DNA of 37,774 nucleotides from Crocosphaera sp. (GCA_030064955.1 JASJDW010000011.1:1-37774), one strand, 5' to 3'. Shown: positions 17,333-26,303, counted from the first letter of the stretch. Notes: generated by a model not told the origin, from the sequence alone. Made by a program: numbers and translations.

Positions 17333-19513
17333 ATGGCATACGAACAAGTCAAACGCAATCAATACTTTGATCCCGATTCTGGGTTCCAGTTCCCTCATGC
17401 TAGTCGAAACCACTTTGAAGATTTGCAGGAGTTTCACCGACCGCTGGAACGAATGCATAACACCAATTTGCATGATTGGGGAATTGCCCAAGGGCTGGAA
17501 GTCAGTGGAACGATTAACGGATCAGAGGTTGTGATCCACCCCGGTGTCGCCCTAAATGCCCAGGGTGAATTGATCGCCTTATCTGCTGATGGGCAAGCGG
17601 ATTTGGGGCCAAACCCATCAGGAGACCCACACACAGAGGTGCCTGTACCTGTGCAACTTCCATTGGCGAGTCATACCCCAGCCTCAGGTACAGCCAATGT
17701 TTACGTCACTATTCAGTACTCAGAAATTCTCAGAGCAACTGAAGGTTCAGGGGGACGACAAGAACAGGTACCGCTTGTCCGGCTGCAAAATGCTGCCGGT
17801 AATGGTGCTTATGTGGATGATGGTAGTTCAATCATCTTAGCGATCGCTGAAATCAATTCTTCGGGTGACCTGATCGCTCTCAAAAACCAGGATAGCGCTG
17901 TTCTTTACCGCAGACGTCTGATTGGACAATTTGTGGAAGAGCTGCGCATTCAACGGTCAGAGGCAACATCCAATACCGTTGACGGGACTACATCAACCAG
18001 CCTAGATGAAACACTTTCAGGCAAAATTGGACCGAACGACAACGGAGGGTTGCAGATTACCGTTCCGACCAGCACTGACAGTGTAGTTATTGCGAGAGAA
18101 GATGGAGGCAATTTTGCTAATCTGAACATTCACTCCAGCACCATAGTCGATGAGGGAGACCTATCAGTGCAGGGAACCCTCACAGTCCATCGAGATGCTT
18201 ATCTAGCAGTCAGCAGCGGTAACGTCGGTATTGGCACAACAGCACCTCAAGGCAAGTTAGATGTTGAGGGAGATATTCGGGCTGGCAATTCAGACCTTTA
18301 CTTCACCAAAACTGACCATAACCATACCAGAGTAGGTAATGCCAATGGCTACGCCGCGATCGAGAACGCAGCCAGCCATGGCGCACTGATGATTCTGGGT
18401 AGAGCAGGAACGTCCAAGGGGCGATACGTCAGATTATGGGATTACCTGCAAGTCAATGGTGGCATGGATATCACTGGTAGCGTCGGCATTGGAACCACCA
18501 GTCCATCCCCAGGGGCTAAACTAGATGTTCGAGGCAATCTTTATGTAGGGGGTCGAGCCTCTATTGCTGGTAACAACTACTGGCATCGAGCGCAATCCAC
18601 CAATGATGCTCACTATGGTTACTTTGAAGTCAGACGACCTACCGATAATCGACGGGGTTGTTATCTGGGATATGGCCAACCTGGGAAATACGTGGATCTC
18701 AGACTAGAGGAGGGTAATGACCTCGCTATTACTGGAGGCAATGTCAGCATTGGTCGCTGGAATCCTGGTTACGCCAAGTTAGAGGTCTGGGCCTCTGGGA
18801 GTACATCCTGTGGTTTGAGGACTCATACCTCTCTTGGTCCCAGTGGTTACGGATACGGGGTCCATGCTACTGCCTATGGTGAGAGTGGGAGTAGAGTCTA
18901 TGGTTTGAGGGCTTATGCCTATGGTGTGGGCAGTGGTTACCGATACGGGGTCCATGCTACTGCCTATCGCCATAGTGGTGATAAAGGCACTTGTTATGCT
19001 GGCTACTTCACAGGTGACGTTAACATCAACGGCCGTCTGTCTAAGGGAGCGGGTTCTTTCCTGATTGACCATCCTCTCGATCCCCTCAATAAGACCCTAA
19101 GGCATAGTTTTGTGGAATCCCCTGAGAACCTTTGCCTCTATCGGGGTAAGATCAAACTTGACTCCCAAGGAAGGGCAACTGTCGAGATGCCTGCTTATTT
19201 TCCTGCCCTAACTAAAGAGGACGAGGCAACTGTCAATCTGACTGCCATAGGCACACAACCTTTCCTTCTCAGCTTTCAGTGGAATCAGGAGCATACTGCC
19301 TTCACTATTTTCGGCTCACCAGATGCCGAAGCGGCCTATCTAGTTCTGGCTGACCGAGACGACCCCGTTATCCACCAACTGCGTCAACCTGTTGAACAAG
19401 AAAAGGGCAATGGCAATTTTGAAAAAGAACAGTTGCTCTATCCACAAGCCTATGGTTATCCCCAAACCATGGGATTTGATTACCATCAACAGGAGGCAAC
19501 AGGAGGAAACTAA
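17333..19513 (+). CDS. Tail-fibre-like repetitive surface protein
   Basis: A 726-residue protein built like a phage tail fibre or surface fibre. The N-terminal 230 residues form an attachment-type domain containing LHDWGIAQGLEVSG and VVIHPGVALNAQGEL. Three copies of the fibre motif G(N/S)VxIG...KL(D/E)V begin near residues 296, 382 and 469. A Tyr/Gly-rich section (about 500-560) carries a 30-residue repeat, with a 37-bp near-identical DNA repeat at 18841 and 18931. The C-terminal domain opening LDPLNKTLRHSFVESPE, near residue 581, is shared by many bacterial fibre-like proteins. No signal peptide is visible. AGGAG lies six bases before the ATG. GC is clearly higher than in neighbours, suggesting transfer. 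Phage, tailocin or injection-system origin cannot be distinguished. Confidence 0.75.
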   Translation: MAYEQVKRNQYFDPDSGFQFPHASRNHFEDLQEFHRPLERMHNTNLHDWGIAQGLEVSGTINGSEVVIHPGVALNAQGELIALSADGQADLGPNPSGDPHTEVPVPVQLPLASHTPASGTANVYVTIQYSEILRATEGSGGRQEQVPLVRLQNAAGNGAYVDDGSSIILAIAEINSSGDLIALKNQDSAVLYRRRLIGQFVEELRIQRSEATSNTVDGTTSTSLDETLSGKIGPNDNGGLQITVPTSTDSVVIAREDGGNFANLNIHSSTIVDEGDLSVQGTLTVHRDAYLAVSSGNVGIGTTAPQGKLDVEGDIRAGNSDLYFTKTDHNHTRVGNANGYAAIENAASHGALMILGRAGTSKGRYVRLWDYLQVNGGMDITGSVGIGTTSPSPGAKLDVRGNLYVGGRASIAGNNYWHRAQSTNDAHYGYFEVRRPTDNRRGCYLGYGQPGKYVDLRLEEGNDLAITGGNVSIGRWNPGYAKLEVWASGSTSCGLRTHTSLGPSGYGYGVHATAYGESGSRVYGLRAYAYGVGSGYRYGVHATAYRHSGDKGTCYAGYFTGDVNINGRLSKGAGSFLIDHPLDPLNKTLRHSFVESPENLCLYRGKIKLDSQGRATVEMPAYFPALTKEDEATVNLTAIGTQPFLLSFQWNQEHTAFTIFGSPDAEAAYLVLADRDDPVIHQLRQPVEQEKGNGNFEKEQLLYPQAYGYPQTMGFDYHQQEATGGN

Positions 19514-19572
19514 CATTCACTTAAAAAATTGTCAAGATTTCCCCGCTCATTGGTCAAAGATAAAAAACGATC

Positions 19573-20229
19573 TCATACCATCGCTGGTTGTAATAATTTA
19601 ATATTAGAAAAACCGAATTTTTTGGTGATGTTTTCTCCGTTTTCTTCCCCTGTGATGACACGACTGGTTAAAATGTAGTAACCCCCCACTTTTTCGTAAT
19701 TATCTTCAAAATACCGTTTTCCGGCTTTGAGTTCTCCAGTTTTTGGATCATGATAAATAGAGTCGTAACGGTGAGAAAGATATCCTTCTTCTGTCTTATG
19801 ACTGCTGAAAGTGTCAATGGTAACTACAACCCCGTGAATATGACGGTGAACATGACACACTTCGTGATAACGAAGTTTATAGCGATCGCCTTCTGATTTG
19901 CCTCCCATGAGGATTTCTACGGCACCGGTGTCGTCTGTGCTACCGTAGCGAAAGGTATTTTGTCCATGCACATCCTCAAAGGAACGACGAACCCGATGGA
20001 TAGCTGTTTCCCAGAGTTGGGACTTCACTTGGTTGAAGGCTTCTTCATCTTCTATATTAAAGACTTCTGTGGACATATCTTCATTAACTCGCACTTGACC
20101 AGTAAAGGTGCGATCGCCTTCTTTAAAGGTGACATCGGCGGTATAACCTGGAAAATTTTTATCCCAAGTGTAACGATTTTCGTAAGCAGAGCGAAAAAAG
20201 TCTCTAGCGTTAAGGTTGGTTACATTCAT
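19573..20229 (-). CDS. DUF3386 family protein
   Basis: A 218-residue cyanobacterial/plastid-type protein of the DUF3386 family, function unknown. The N-terminus LNARDFFRSAYENRYTWDKN and the following FPGYTADVTF are characteristic, as are GKVRV-like GQVRVNEDMS and LRYHEVCHVHRHIHG. No signal peptide or membrane helix. A frame extends to 20283, but the ATG at 20229 starts the family-conserved part and has AGGAAAGG upstream at somewhat long spacing. It converges with the tail-fibre-like gene; the gap is 59 bp. Codon and base usage are like the core genes. Confidence 0.82.
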   Translation of the reverse strand: MNVTNLNARDFFRSAYENRYTWDKNFPGYTADVTFKEGDRTFTGQVRVNEDMSTEVFNIEDEEAFNQVKSQLWETAIHRVRRSFEDVHGQNTFRYGSTDDTGAVEILMGGKSEGDRYKLRYHEVCHVHRHIHGVVVTIDTFSSHKTEEGYLSHRYDSIYHDPKTGELKAGKRYFEDNYEKVGGYYILTSRVITGEENGENITKKFGFSNIKLLQPAMV

Positions 20230-20348
20230 AAAATTATTGTTACCTTTCCTGTCGTGAACACAGTGGTTATAGAAAGAACCCATAGGTATAGTTATCCTAC
20301 GGGTTAATGATTATTCTGATGTTAGCGGATTTTAGGTTCATTTATCAA

Positions 20349-21131
20349 CTAACTCATTAAAGTTGCTTGGGTATTCTCTTCACTATTAGGCAAGTCATTT
20401 AACATACTTTGAATTAAATCATATTGTGTAAAATACTTATTTCCTTGCCAATGTTCCCAAGCTTCAATATGTTTCATTCTTAAGGCCATTTCTAAAATTG
20501 ATAATCCTTGCTCATGAATACTAACGGCAATTTCTTCAATTTCAGGTAACGGCTGTTTTGATTTTTCTTCCATATAAGCAGTAACGGCTTGATCTTTTTC
20601 TTCCTCTGTTTCGTATTGATTAATAATAGTATTAATTTCTTCTTCTAAGGTTTCAGGATTGTGAATAACAATATCATCCCTATCAAAAAATTCTGCAAAC
20701 GAATTGGGAGGTTGAGGGGTTTCATCAGGAGAACAACCAAACAATTTATTAACGATCGCTAATCGAATGGGTTCGGCTGCACGCCAATTCAGTCTCGTGT
20801 TAAAGAATTTTACTCCTTCTATCATCCTTTGAAAAGACCTAGCTTCTAAAATCATTAAATCATCATCAATTAACTGAAAATAACCTAAAGGAACCGGGCG
20901 ACTTTCTTTAGGAATTTTATTATAAGACTGTTGAAAACGAATTTTTTTAGCTTCTTCTTGATAAAACCAATACCAGCGATCGCTCTTTTCATAATACTCC
21001 ATACATTTTAATTTATTAAACACCCCCAAAACGGTTTTTTTATTAGCAACATAATAATAAAGTCTCGCTGGTTGATAGGGTTCCCCTGTAATATTAGTAA
21101 TTAAATTTAATTGTGTTTGTGTTGTTGTCAT
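20349..21131 (-). CDS. Conserved cyanobacterial hypothetical protein
   Basis: A 260-residue soluble protein that I do not recognise. It starts with a segment on a nucleic-acid- or peptide-binding-like scale (PARLYYYVANKKTVLGVFNK) and has YWFYQEEAKKIRFQ and FFNTRLNWRAAEPIRLAIVN in the middle. The C-terminal third is Glu-rich and helical (ETEEEKDQAVTAYMEEKSKQ). No catalytic motif, signal peptide or membrane segment is seen. It is transcribed in the same direction as the DUF3386 gene with a 119-bp gap, so a shared transcript is possible but not required. Upstream is a repeat-containing intergenic region. The coding frame is long and clean; only the function is unknown. Confidence 0.65.
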   Translation of the reverse strand: MTTTQTQLNLITNITGEPYQPARLYYYVANKKTVLGVFNKLKCMEYYEKSDRWYWFYQEEAKKIRFQQSYNKIPKESRPVPLGYFQLIDDDLMILEARSFQRMIEGVKFFNTRLNWRAAEPIRLAIVNKLFGCSPDETPQPPNSFAEFFDRDDIVIHNPETLEEEINTIINQYETEEEKDQAVTAYMEEKSKQPLPEIEEIAVSIHEQGLSILEMALRMKHIEAWEHWQGNKYFTQYDLIQSMLNDLPNSEENTQATLMS

Positions 21132-21534
21132 GTTTTAAGGGTGATTAGAGTCAACTCTATTATTCTGTAAGCATTCAGCTATCAGCCGTCAGCCCTTCGG
21201 GTTCGGCAGTTGCTCCTCGGCGGAAAACGGAGGGGCTGTCTCCTGGGGTGTCCCCAGGAGTTTATACGCCCCGTCCAAGACCGCACTGCACTCACCATCA
21301 GTTTAAAACTAACGCTTACATTATTTTTATCCTAATTCAAAGTTATCATCTCTATCTTAAAAAAAACTAAAATTCTCATTTCTTAAGATTATTTTTTCAA
21401 TTTCTATAAATTTCAATTCAGTTTAATTCTAAAGAAAAACAAAAGATCCTTAAATCTGTTGTAAAAAAGCCAATCATTTTTAAAAGTTGGCCTTACCGTA
21501 ATTAGATAGGTAATCGTCTAACTCATCAACCACT
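21132..21534. repeat. Intergenic region with a cyanobacterial dispersed palindromic repeat
   Basis: About 400 bp before ctaC. Positions 21180-21300 contain a dispersed-repeat block. On the minus strand it reads GTGCGGTCTTGGACGGGGCG, then a perfect 9-bp hairpin CTCCTGGGG-TGT-CCCCAGGAG (21240-21260), then AACTGCCGAACCCGAAGGGC. This layout is common between cyanobacterial genes. The right half (21300-21534) is AT-rich and should carry the ctaCDE promoter; no box could be fixed by eye. Confidence 0.6.
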
Positions 21535-22482
21535 GTGAAGATTCCAAGTAACATTATCACCTTACTCGTTGGTATAGTCATTACATTAGCCAGTCTCTGG
21601 TACGGTCAAAACCATAACCTCATGCCGGTGGCTGCTTCTGAGGATGCCCAACAGGTAGACAATATATTCAACTTTATGATGACTATTGCGACTGGACTGT
21701 TTCTATTGATAGAAGGCGTCTTGATCTACAGTGTCATTCGATTTCGTCGTCGTAAAGGAGACACTAGCGACGGGCCTCCCATTGAAGGGAATGTTCCCTT
21801 AGAAATTCTCTGGACGGCTATTCCTACGATTATTGTCTTCATTCTTGCTTTGTATAGCTTTGAAGCTTACAACAATATGGGGGGACTCGACCCCGTCATT
21901 TCCAAAGATACCCCGCCTCAACAAATTGCTATGGGTGGCCACCATCATCAAATGGCTTTGGGGATTGGCAATTTTGAAACAGGCAACACACCGGCTGTGA
22001 TGGTGGAGGTAAAAGCCATCCAATACGCCTGGATTTTCACCTATCCTGAAACGGGTATTGTGTCCGGTGAACTCCATGTCCCCATTGATCGCCCTGTACA
22101 ACTAAATATTAATGCAGGAGATGTACTTCATGCTTTTTGGGTTCCCCAACTGCGTTTAAAACAAGATGCGATTCCTGGCCGAGAGGCAGTTTTAGCCTTT
22201 ACTGCTAATCGTGAAGGGGATTATCCTATCATCTGCGCGGAACTCTGTGGGGCCTATCACGGAGGCATGAAATCAGTGCTTCACGTGGATAGTGAAGAAA
22301 CTTATGCCCAATGGGAAGAAGCCAATAAACCGGTACAAGAAGCCAACGTGGGAGAAACTGCCTTAGTTGACCCTCAAACCATGAGCGATCAAGAATTTCT
22401 CAGCCCTTATGCCGAAGAAATGGGCATGAATCACCACATGGTAGCTGAATTAGCTAGTAATCATTCCGATCACGCTTTTTAA
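21535..22482 (+). CDS. ctaC: Cytochrome c oxidase subunit II
   Basis: Subunit II of the aa3-type terminal oxidase, which receives electrons from cytochrome c or plastocyanin through the CuA centre. An N-terminal signal/anchor helix (residues 6-22) and a second helix near 45-67, followed by RFRRRKGD, form the usual hairpin. The CuA ligands are visible: His199 (VLHAFW), Cys234, Cys238, His242 and Met245 within CAELCGAYHGGM. A loop GGHHHQMALG near residue 137 is an unusual His-rich insert. The GTG at 21535 is the only suitable start. First gene of ctaCDE; 134 bp to ctaD. Confidence 0.96.
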   Translation: MKIPSNIITLLVGIVITLASLWYGQNHNLMPVAASEDAQQVDNIFNFMMTIATGLFLLIEGVLIYSVIRFRRRKGDTSDGPPIEGNVPLEILWTAIPTIIVFILALYSFEAYNNMGGLDPVISKDTPPQQIAMGGHHHQMALGIGNFETGNTPAVMVEVKAIQYAWIFTYPETGIVSGELHVPIDRPVQLNINAGDVLHAFWVPQLRLKQDAIPGREAVLAFTANREGDYPIICAELCGAYHGGMKSVLHVDSEETYAQWEEANKPVQEANVGETALVDPQTMSDQEFLSPYAEEMGMNHHMVAELASNHSDHAF

Positions 22483-22616
22483 CCCTCAGAGAAGTTCAAA
22501 CCTAGATACAGAAAGCATTTAACTTCTGACTCAAAGACTTCTCCTTTAGATTCCTGACTCACCGTCTTGTTTGCAACTATTTTGCAAAGTGTATCGTAAC
22601 CATTGATAAACCTTCT

Positions 22617-24284
22617 ATGACAATCACCGTCGAATCAACCCACATGGAACATCAACAAAGGAAGTGGACGGACTATTTCACCTTTTGTACAGATCATAAG
22701 GTGATTGGTATTCAATATTTAGTTACGTCCTTCGCGTTCTATTTTATCGGTGGGGCGTTTGCTGAGGTTATTCGTACCGAACTCGCCACCGCCGATCCCG
22801 ATTTTATTACCCCGGCCATGTATAACCAGTTTATGACCATACATGGCACCATTATGATCTTTTTATGGATCGTTCCTGCCGGGGCTGCTTTTGCCAATTA
22901 TTTGATCCCCCTAATGATCGGGGCTGATGATATGGCATTTCCCACCCTCAACGCTGTGGCTTTCTGGTTAACCCCTCCTGGGGGTATTCTCCTACTCCTC
23001 AGTTTCTTTGTAGATGGTGGGGCGGCACAAGCTGGCTGGACTTCCTACCCACCCCTGAGTTTAGTTAGCGGGGTTTGGGGTCAGGAAATTTGGATTTTAA
23101 GCGTCCTATTGGTGGGAACTTCTTCGATTTTGGGGGCAATTAATTTTGTCACCACCATCTTTAAGATGCGAGTTAAAGATATGGACTTGCACAGTATGCC
23201 TCTATTTTGTTGGTCTATGCTGGCAACGTCTGCTTTAATTCTTCTATCCACTCCGGTACTCGCTGCTGCTTTAGTTCTGTTATCCTTCGATTTAATCGCC
23301 GGAACCAGCTTCTTTAACCCCACAGGAGGCGGCGATCCGGTAGTTTACCAGCATATGTTCTGGTTTTACTCCCACCCTGCGGTGTATATCATGATTTTAC
23401 CCTTCTTTGGGGTAATTTCCGATGTGCTGCCCGTTCATGCCCGCAAACCTATTTTCGGATATCGAGCGATCGCCTATTCCAGTTTAGCCATCAGTTTCCT
23501 CGGTTTAATTGTTTGGGCGCACCATATGTTCACCAGTGGAACCCCTGGATGGTTGCGGATCTTCTTTATGGCTGCTACCATGCTCATTGCTGTTCCTACC
23601 GGCATCAAAATCTTTAGCTGGTGTGCCACTATTTGGGGCGGAAAACTCAACCTCAACACCGCTATGTGTTTTGGTGTGGGTTTCATTGCTACCTTTTTAG
23701 TGGGTGGGTTAACAGGTGTGATGTTATCGTCTGTTCCCTTTGATATCCATGTCCATGACACCTACTTTGTCGTGGGACATTTCCATTATGTTCTCTTTGG
23801 TGGGGCAGCGATGGGACTGTTTGCCGGGTTCTATCATTGGTTCCCGAAAATGACTGGCAGAATGATCAATGAACCCTTAGGAAAAGCCCATTTTATCTTG
23901 CTGTTTCTTGGCTTAAATATCACCTTTTTACCCATGCACGAACTAGGGTTATTAGGAATGAACCGTCGTATTGCTTTATATGACATCGAGTTTCAACCCT
24001 TAAACCAAATTTGTACGATGGGTGCGTATCTTTTAGCCCTGTCTAGTCTTCCCTTTGTGATTAATATTTTCCTTAGTTTAACCAAAGGGGAAAAAGCAGG
24101 CCGTAACCCTTGGCGTGCATTTACTTTAGAATGGCAAACCTCTTCTCCCCCTGCTATTGAAAACTTCGATGAAGAACCCATGTTATGGGCAGGTCCCTAT
24201 GATTATGGTACCGACTCCGAAGGAGTTGATACGGAGGAAAGCGTCGAAGATCTGTTAGCCGAAGTTGGGGCTAATTCTAAGTAA
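22617..24284 (+). CDS. ctaD: Cytochrome c oxidase subunit I
   Basis: Catalytic subunit of the haem-copper oxidase; reduces O2 to water with proton pumping. The 12-helix protein of 555 residues shows all metal ligands: His76 (haem a, IHGTIM), His253 with Tyr257 (HPAVY, CuB and the cross-linked Tyr), His302 and His303 (WAHHMF, CuB), and His388 and His390 (GHFHY, haem a3 and a). FGVISDVLP after the HPAVY helix is typical of the aa3 class. HVHDTYF precedes the haem ligands. The Asp/Glu-rich C-terminus is short. Middle gene of ctaCDE, 86 bp before ctaE. Confidence 0.98.
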   Translation: MTITVESTHMEHQQRKWTDYFTFCTDHKVIGIQYLVTSFAFYFIGGAFAEVIRTELATADPDFITPAMYNQFMTIHGTIMIFLWIVPAGAAFANYLIPLMIGADDMAFPTLNAVAFWLTPPGGILLLLSFFVDGGAAQAGWTSYPPLSLVSGVWGQEIWILSVLLVGTSSILGAINFVTTIFKMRVKDMDLHSMPLFCWSMLATSALILLSTPVLAAALVLLSFDLIAGTSFFNPTGGGDPVVYQHMFWFYSHPAVYIMILPFFGVISDVLPVHARKPIFGYRAIAYSSLAISFLGLIVWAHHMFTSGTPGWLRIFFMAATMLIAVPTGIKIFSWCATIWGGKLNLNTAMCFGVGFIATFLVGGLTGVMLSSVPFDIHVHDTYFVVGHFHYVLFGGAAMGLFAGFYHWFPKMTGRMINEPLGKAHFILLFLGLNITFLPMHELGLLGMNRRIALYDIEFQPLNQICTMGAYLLALSSLPFVINIFLSLTKGEKAGRNPWRAFTLEWQTSSPPAIENFDEEPMLWAGPYDYGTDSEGVDTEESVEDLLAEVGANSK

Positions 24285-24370
24285 TTTTTCTTGTCCTCTG
24301 GGCTTAATATTATTAAGCCCTTACCGTTTTTTTCAACTGTCATTACATCATTTCAACCTTTCAATTTCTT

Positions 24371-24988
24371 ATGCAAGGATCAGCGATTCAACAACCTCAA
24401 GGAACGGTTCCCGAACACAGTGGCCATCACGGTGGCCATGAGGGACATCCCGATCATCGACTATTTGGTATTGCCCTGTTTTTAGTAGCAGAAAGTGCAA
24501 TTTTTATGGGCTTATTTGCAGCCTTTTTAATCTATAGAACTGTGCTACCAGTTTGGCCCCCTGAAGGCACACCAGAACTAGAATTATTATTACCTGGAAT
24601 TAACACGATTATCCTGGTTTCTAGTAGTTTTGTCATGCACAAAGGACAAACTGCCATTAAGAAAAATGATGTTTCTGGGTTACAACTTTGGTTTGGTTTG
24701 ACTGCGGTTATGGGGGTTATTTTCCTCATGGGCCAAATGTATGAATACTTCCATCTAGAGATGGGGTTAACCACCAATTTATTTGCCAGTTCTTTCTACG
24801 CTTTAACCGGATTTCATGGTCTTCATGTGACCTTTGGACTGTTATTAACCCTGGCTGTTTTATGGCGTTCTCGTAAACCAGGACATTATAGTAGTGAGTC
24901 CTTTTTCGGGGTGGAAGCAGCCGAACTTTACTGGCACTTTGTTGATGTCATTTGGATCATTCTTTTTATCTTGGTTTATTTACTATAA
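24371..24988 (+). CDS. ctaE: Cytochrome c oxidase subunit III
   Basis: The third core subunit of the aa3 oxidase, a helical membrane protein that stabilises proton uptake by subunit I. At 205 residues it is the short five-helix form common in cyanobacteria. After a His-rich N-terminus (HSGHHGGHEGHPDH) come helices beginning LFGIALFLVAESAIFMGLFA. Family motifs include LTGFHGLHVTFGLLL and AAELYWHFVDVIWIILFILV at the C-terminus. Last gene of ctaCDE, followed 25 bp later by a strong intrinsic terminator. Confidence 0.96.
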   Translation: MQGSAIQQPQGTVPEHSGHHGGHEGHPDHRLFGIALFLVAESAIFMGLFAAFLIYRTVLPVWPPEGTPELELLLPGINTIILVSSSFVMHKGQTAIKKNDVSGLQLWFGLTAVMGVIFLMGQMYEYFHLEMGLTTNLFASSFYALTGFHGLHVTFGLLLTLAVLWRSRKPGHYSSESFFGVEAAELYWHFVDVIWIILFILVYLL

Positions 24989-25013
24989 ACCTTGTTTACA
25001 GAATTGTTAATTA

Positions 25014-25041
25014 CCCCAACTGTAAAAGTTGGGGATTTTTT
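25014..25041 (+). terminator. Rho-independent terminator of ctaCDE
   Basis: An 8-bp perfect stem, CCCCAACT/AGTTGGGG (25014-25034) with a GTAAA loop, is followed after one A by six T. It lies 25 bp past the ctaE stop. Confidence 0.9.
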
Positions 25042-25076
25042 ATATAATATTAATTAGTATTTTAGTTAATCTGTAG

Positions 25077-25133
25077 GGTGGGCAAACTTTTAAGACAGAT
25101 GAGAAGGATAACTAGAGATAAATATTGCCCACC
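25077..25133. repeat. GGTGGGC-type dispersed inverted repeat (copy 1)
   Basis: A perfect 9-bp inverted repeat, GGTGGGCAA at 25077-25085 and TTGCCCACC at 25125-25133, spaced 39 bp. Related palindromes lie at 32407-32423 and 37564-37625. Confidence 0.7.
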
Positions 25134-25231
25134 ATTCCTATAGCAATCAGGAATGATTTATGAGAATAAAGTCTTTCGTTTTTGACAGACTGAGTGTGAG
25201 TAAAATCCTAAACCTAAAAGCGTAGATCGTT

Positions 25232-25309
25232 ATTGCTAAACTAACGGGATTAAGTTTACAAGAAATTGAACAGCTTAATTCATCTTTAAATACAGAGGAA
25301 TCAAGCTAA
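25232..25309 (+). pseudogene. Remnant of an Rpn C-terminal module
   Basis: A reading frame with no start, encoding IAKLTGLSLQEIEQLNSSLN then TEESS and a stop. It is nearly the same as the last 25 residues of the small gene just downstream (25321-25509), and the DNA is close to identical over about 65 bp. No upstream coding part survives. It is a decayed partial tandem copy, preceded by about 90 bp in which I see nothing. Confidence 0.7.
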
Positions 25310-25320
25310 GGAGCGATATC

Positions 25321-25509
25321 ATGAAAGAATCAGTTATTTATCAAGAAATTTTCCATGAAGGTGAAATCAAAGGTAAACAAAAAGCAACGAGAAATATTGC
25401 TTTAACTATGCTCAGAAACAGAATGAATATAGACGATATTGCGAAACTAACAGGATTAAATTTACAAGAAATTGAGCAACTTAATTCATCTTTAAATACA
25501 GAGGAATAA
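25321..25509 (+). CDS. Free-standing Rpn C-terminal module (copy 1)
   Basis: A 62-residue protein corresponding to the C-terminal tail of Rpn/PD-(D/E)XK nuclease-family proteins, without the nuclease domain. It begins MKESVIYQEIFHEGE and ends with an HTH-like helix pair DDIAKLTGLNLQEIEQLNSS. The same start occurs inside the full-length Rpn gene (28849) and in a third copy (29043). The 12 bases before the ATG (GGAGCGATATC) match the codons upstream of the module in the full gene (GGAGTGATATC), so it descends from such a gene by loss of the front part. The GGAG may now act as ribosome site. Translation is unproven. Confidence 0.55.
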   Translation: MKESVIYQEIFHEGEIKGKQKATRNIALTMLRNRMNIDDIAKLTGLNLQEIEQLNSSLNTEE

Positions 25510-25535
25510 AACTAAATAGTAATCTTAATATCTTG

Positions 25536-25554
25536 GGTTTAACAATGTTAAACC
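25536..25554. repeat. GGTTTAACA palindrome (copy 1)
   Basis: The perfect 19-bp palindrome GGTTTAACA-A-TGTTAAACC, just after the Rpn module gene and upstream of hicB. Copies are at 28167-28185 and 29270-29287, with similar AT-rich flanks. Confidence 0.75.
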
Positions 25555-25580
25555 ATTACAAAACATTATCATTTTAGAAC

Positions 25581-25823
25581 ATGAAAACTTTAATTACATT
25601 AAAAATAGAAAAGTTTGAAGAAAAAGGACAGGAGTATTTTGTCGCAACTAGCGATCAAATACAAGGTTTAGTTGCTGAAGGTAACACCATTGAAGAAGTT
25701 ATCGAAATTGCTTCAGATTTAGCTAAAATTTTAATTGAAATGGATCAAGAGAAGCAACAAAACCATAATCAATTAACTGCTATCCCTGATAGTTTTGAAT
25801 ATCCTTTAATTGTAGAAGTATAA
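25581..25823 (+). CDS. hicB: HicB-like antitoxin (DUF1902 type)
   Basis: An 80-residue antitoxin paired with the HicA toxin that follows; HicB binds and inhibits the toxin and usually represses the operon. The partial RNase-H-like fold is shown by ITLKIEKFEEKGQEYFVATS, then QIQGLVAEGNTIEEVIEIAS and DLAKILIEMD. The C-terminal FEYPLIVEV strand is intact here. Its stop overlaps the toxin start (TAATG), the classic translational coupling of TA genes. The first 159 bp are repeated at 26593-26751 with only five differences, all synonymous. Confidence 0.85.
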   Translation: MKTLITLKIEKFEEKGQEYFVATSDQIQGLVAEGNTIEEVIEIASDLAKILIEMDQEKQQNHNQLTAIPDSFEYPLIVEV

Positions 25824-26044
25824 TGGGAAGACTATCGGGATTTTCTTATCAAGTCGTGACAAAAAAACTAAGAAAACTTGGCTTTGAATTTTATCGTCAA
25901 GCGAAAGGAGATCATGAAATCTGGATTAATACTAATTCTAATTTAAGGACAACTATTCCACATCATCGAGAAATAAAAGAAGGGACTTTAAGAAATATTT
26001 TAAAACAGGCTAATATCAGTGTGGATTATTTTTTGATCGTTTAA
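25823..26044 (+). CDS. hicA: HicA-family mRNA interferase toxin
   Basis: A 73-residue double-stranded-RNA-binding-fold toxin of the HicA/YcfA family, expected to cleave mRNA unless held by HicB. The family pattern is clear: VVTKKLRKLGFEFYRQAKGD, then catalytic His31 in GDHEIW, then TTIPHHREIKEGTLRNILKQ. The length is normal and there are no stops in the frame. Start ATG overlaps the hicB stop by one base. This is the only complete TA pair in the island. Confidence 0.87.
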   Translation: MGRLSGFSYQVVTKKLRKLGFEFYRQAKGDHEIWINTNSNLRTTIPHHREIKEGTLRNILKQANISVDYFLIV

Positions 26045-26120
26045 TAATCGTCTATATCAATAGCAGCATATAAAGGCCCTGTATCTGCAATTATTCCTCG
26101 TATTTTCACTTTCTCTTAAG

Positions 26121-26303
26121 TTATTCAGCAAAAAATTGGTCATGATTAATTGATATATCAGCTTTACCACTTCCTTTCTCAGCAGGAGTAAGATGTAAAC
26201 CCGTTTTAAGTTCTGTATTACAACCTTTTTCTTTGATAAATGCTAAAATTCGACCCGTTTCTTGTTCTGTTTGCAAAGCTTTATTATCTGGAGTAGATAC
26301 CAT
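26121..26303 (-). CDS. Small hypothetical protein (doubtful)
   Basis: A 60-residue reading frame on the strand opposite to the TA genes. It has ordinary composition (ETGRILAFIKEKGCNTELKT, GSGKADISINHDQFFAE) and an ATG start but no ribosome site. I do not recognise it. It might be a fragment of a larger lost gene. Confidence 0.3.
   Translation of the reverse strand: MVSTPDNKALQTEQETGRILAFIKEKGCNTELKTGLHLTPAEKGSGKADISINHDQFFAE

Noticed and set aside
24291-24485. 64-codon ORF overlapping the start of ctaE
   Set aside because: Shifted frame over the ctaE N-terminus. ctaE explains the region.
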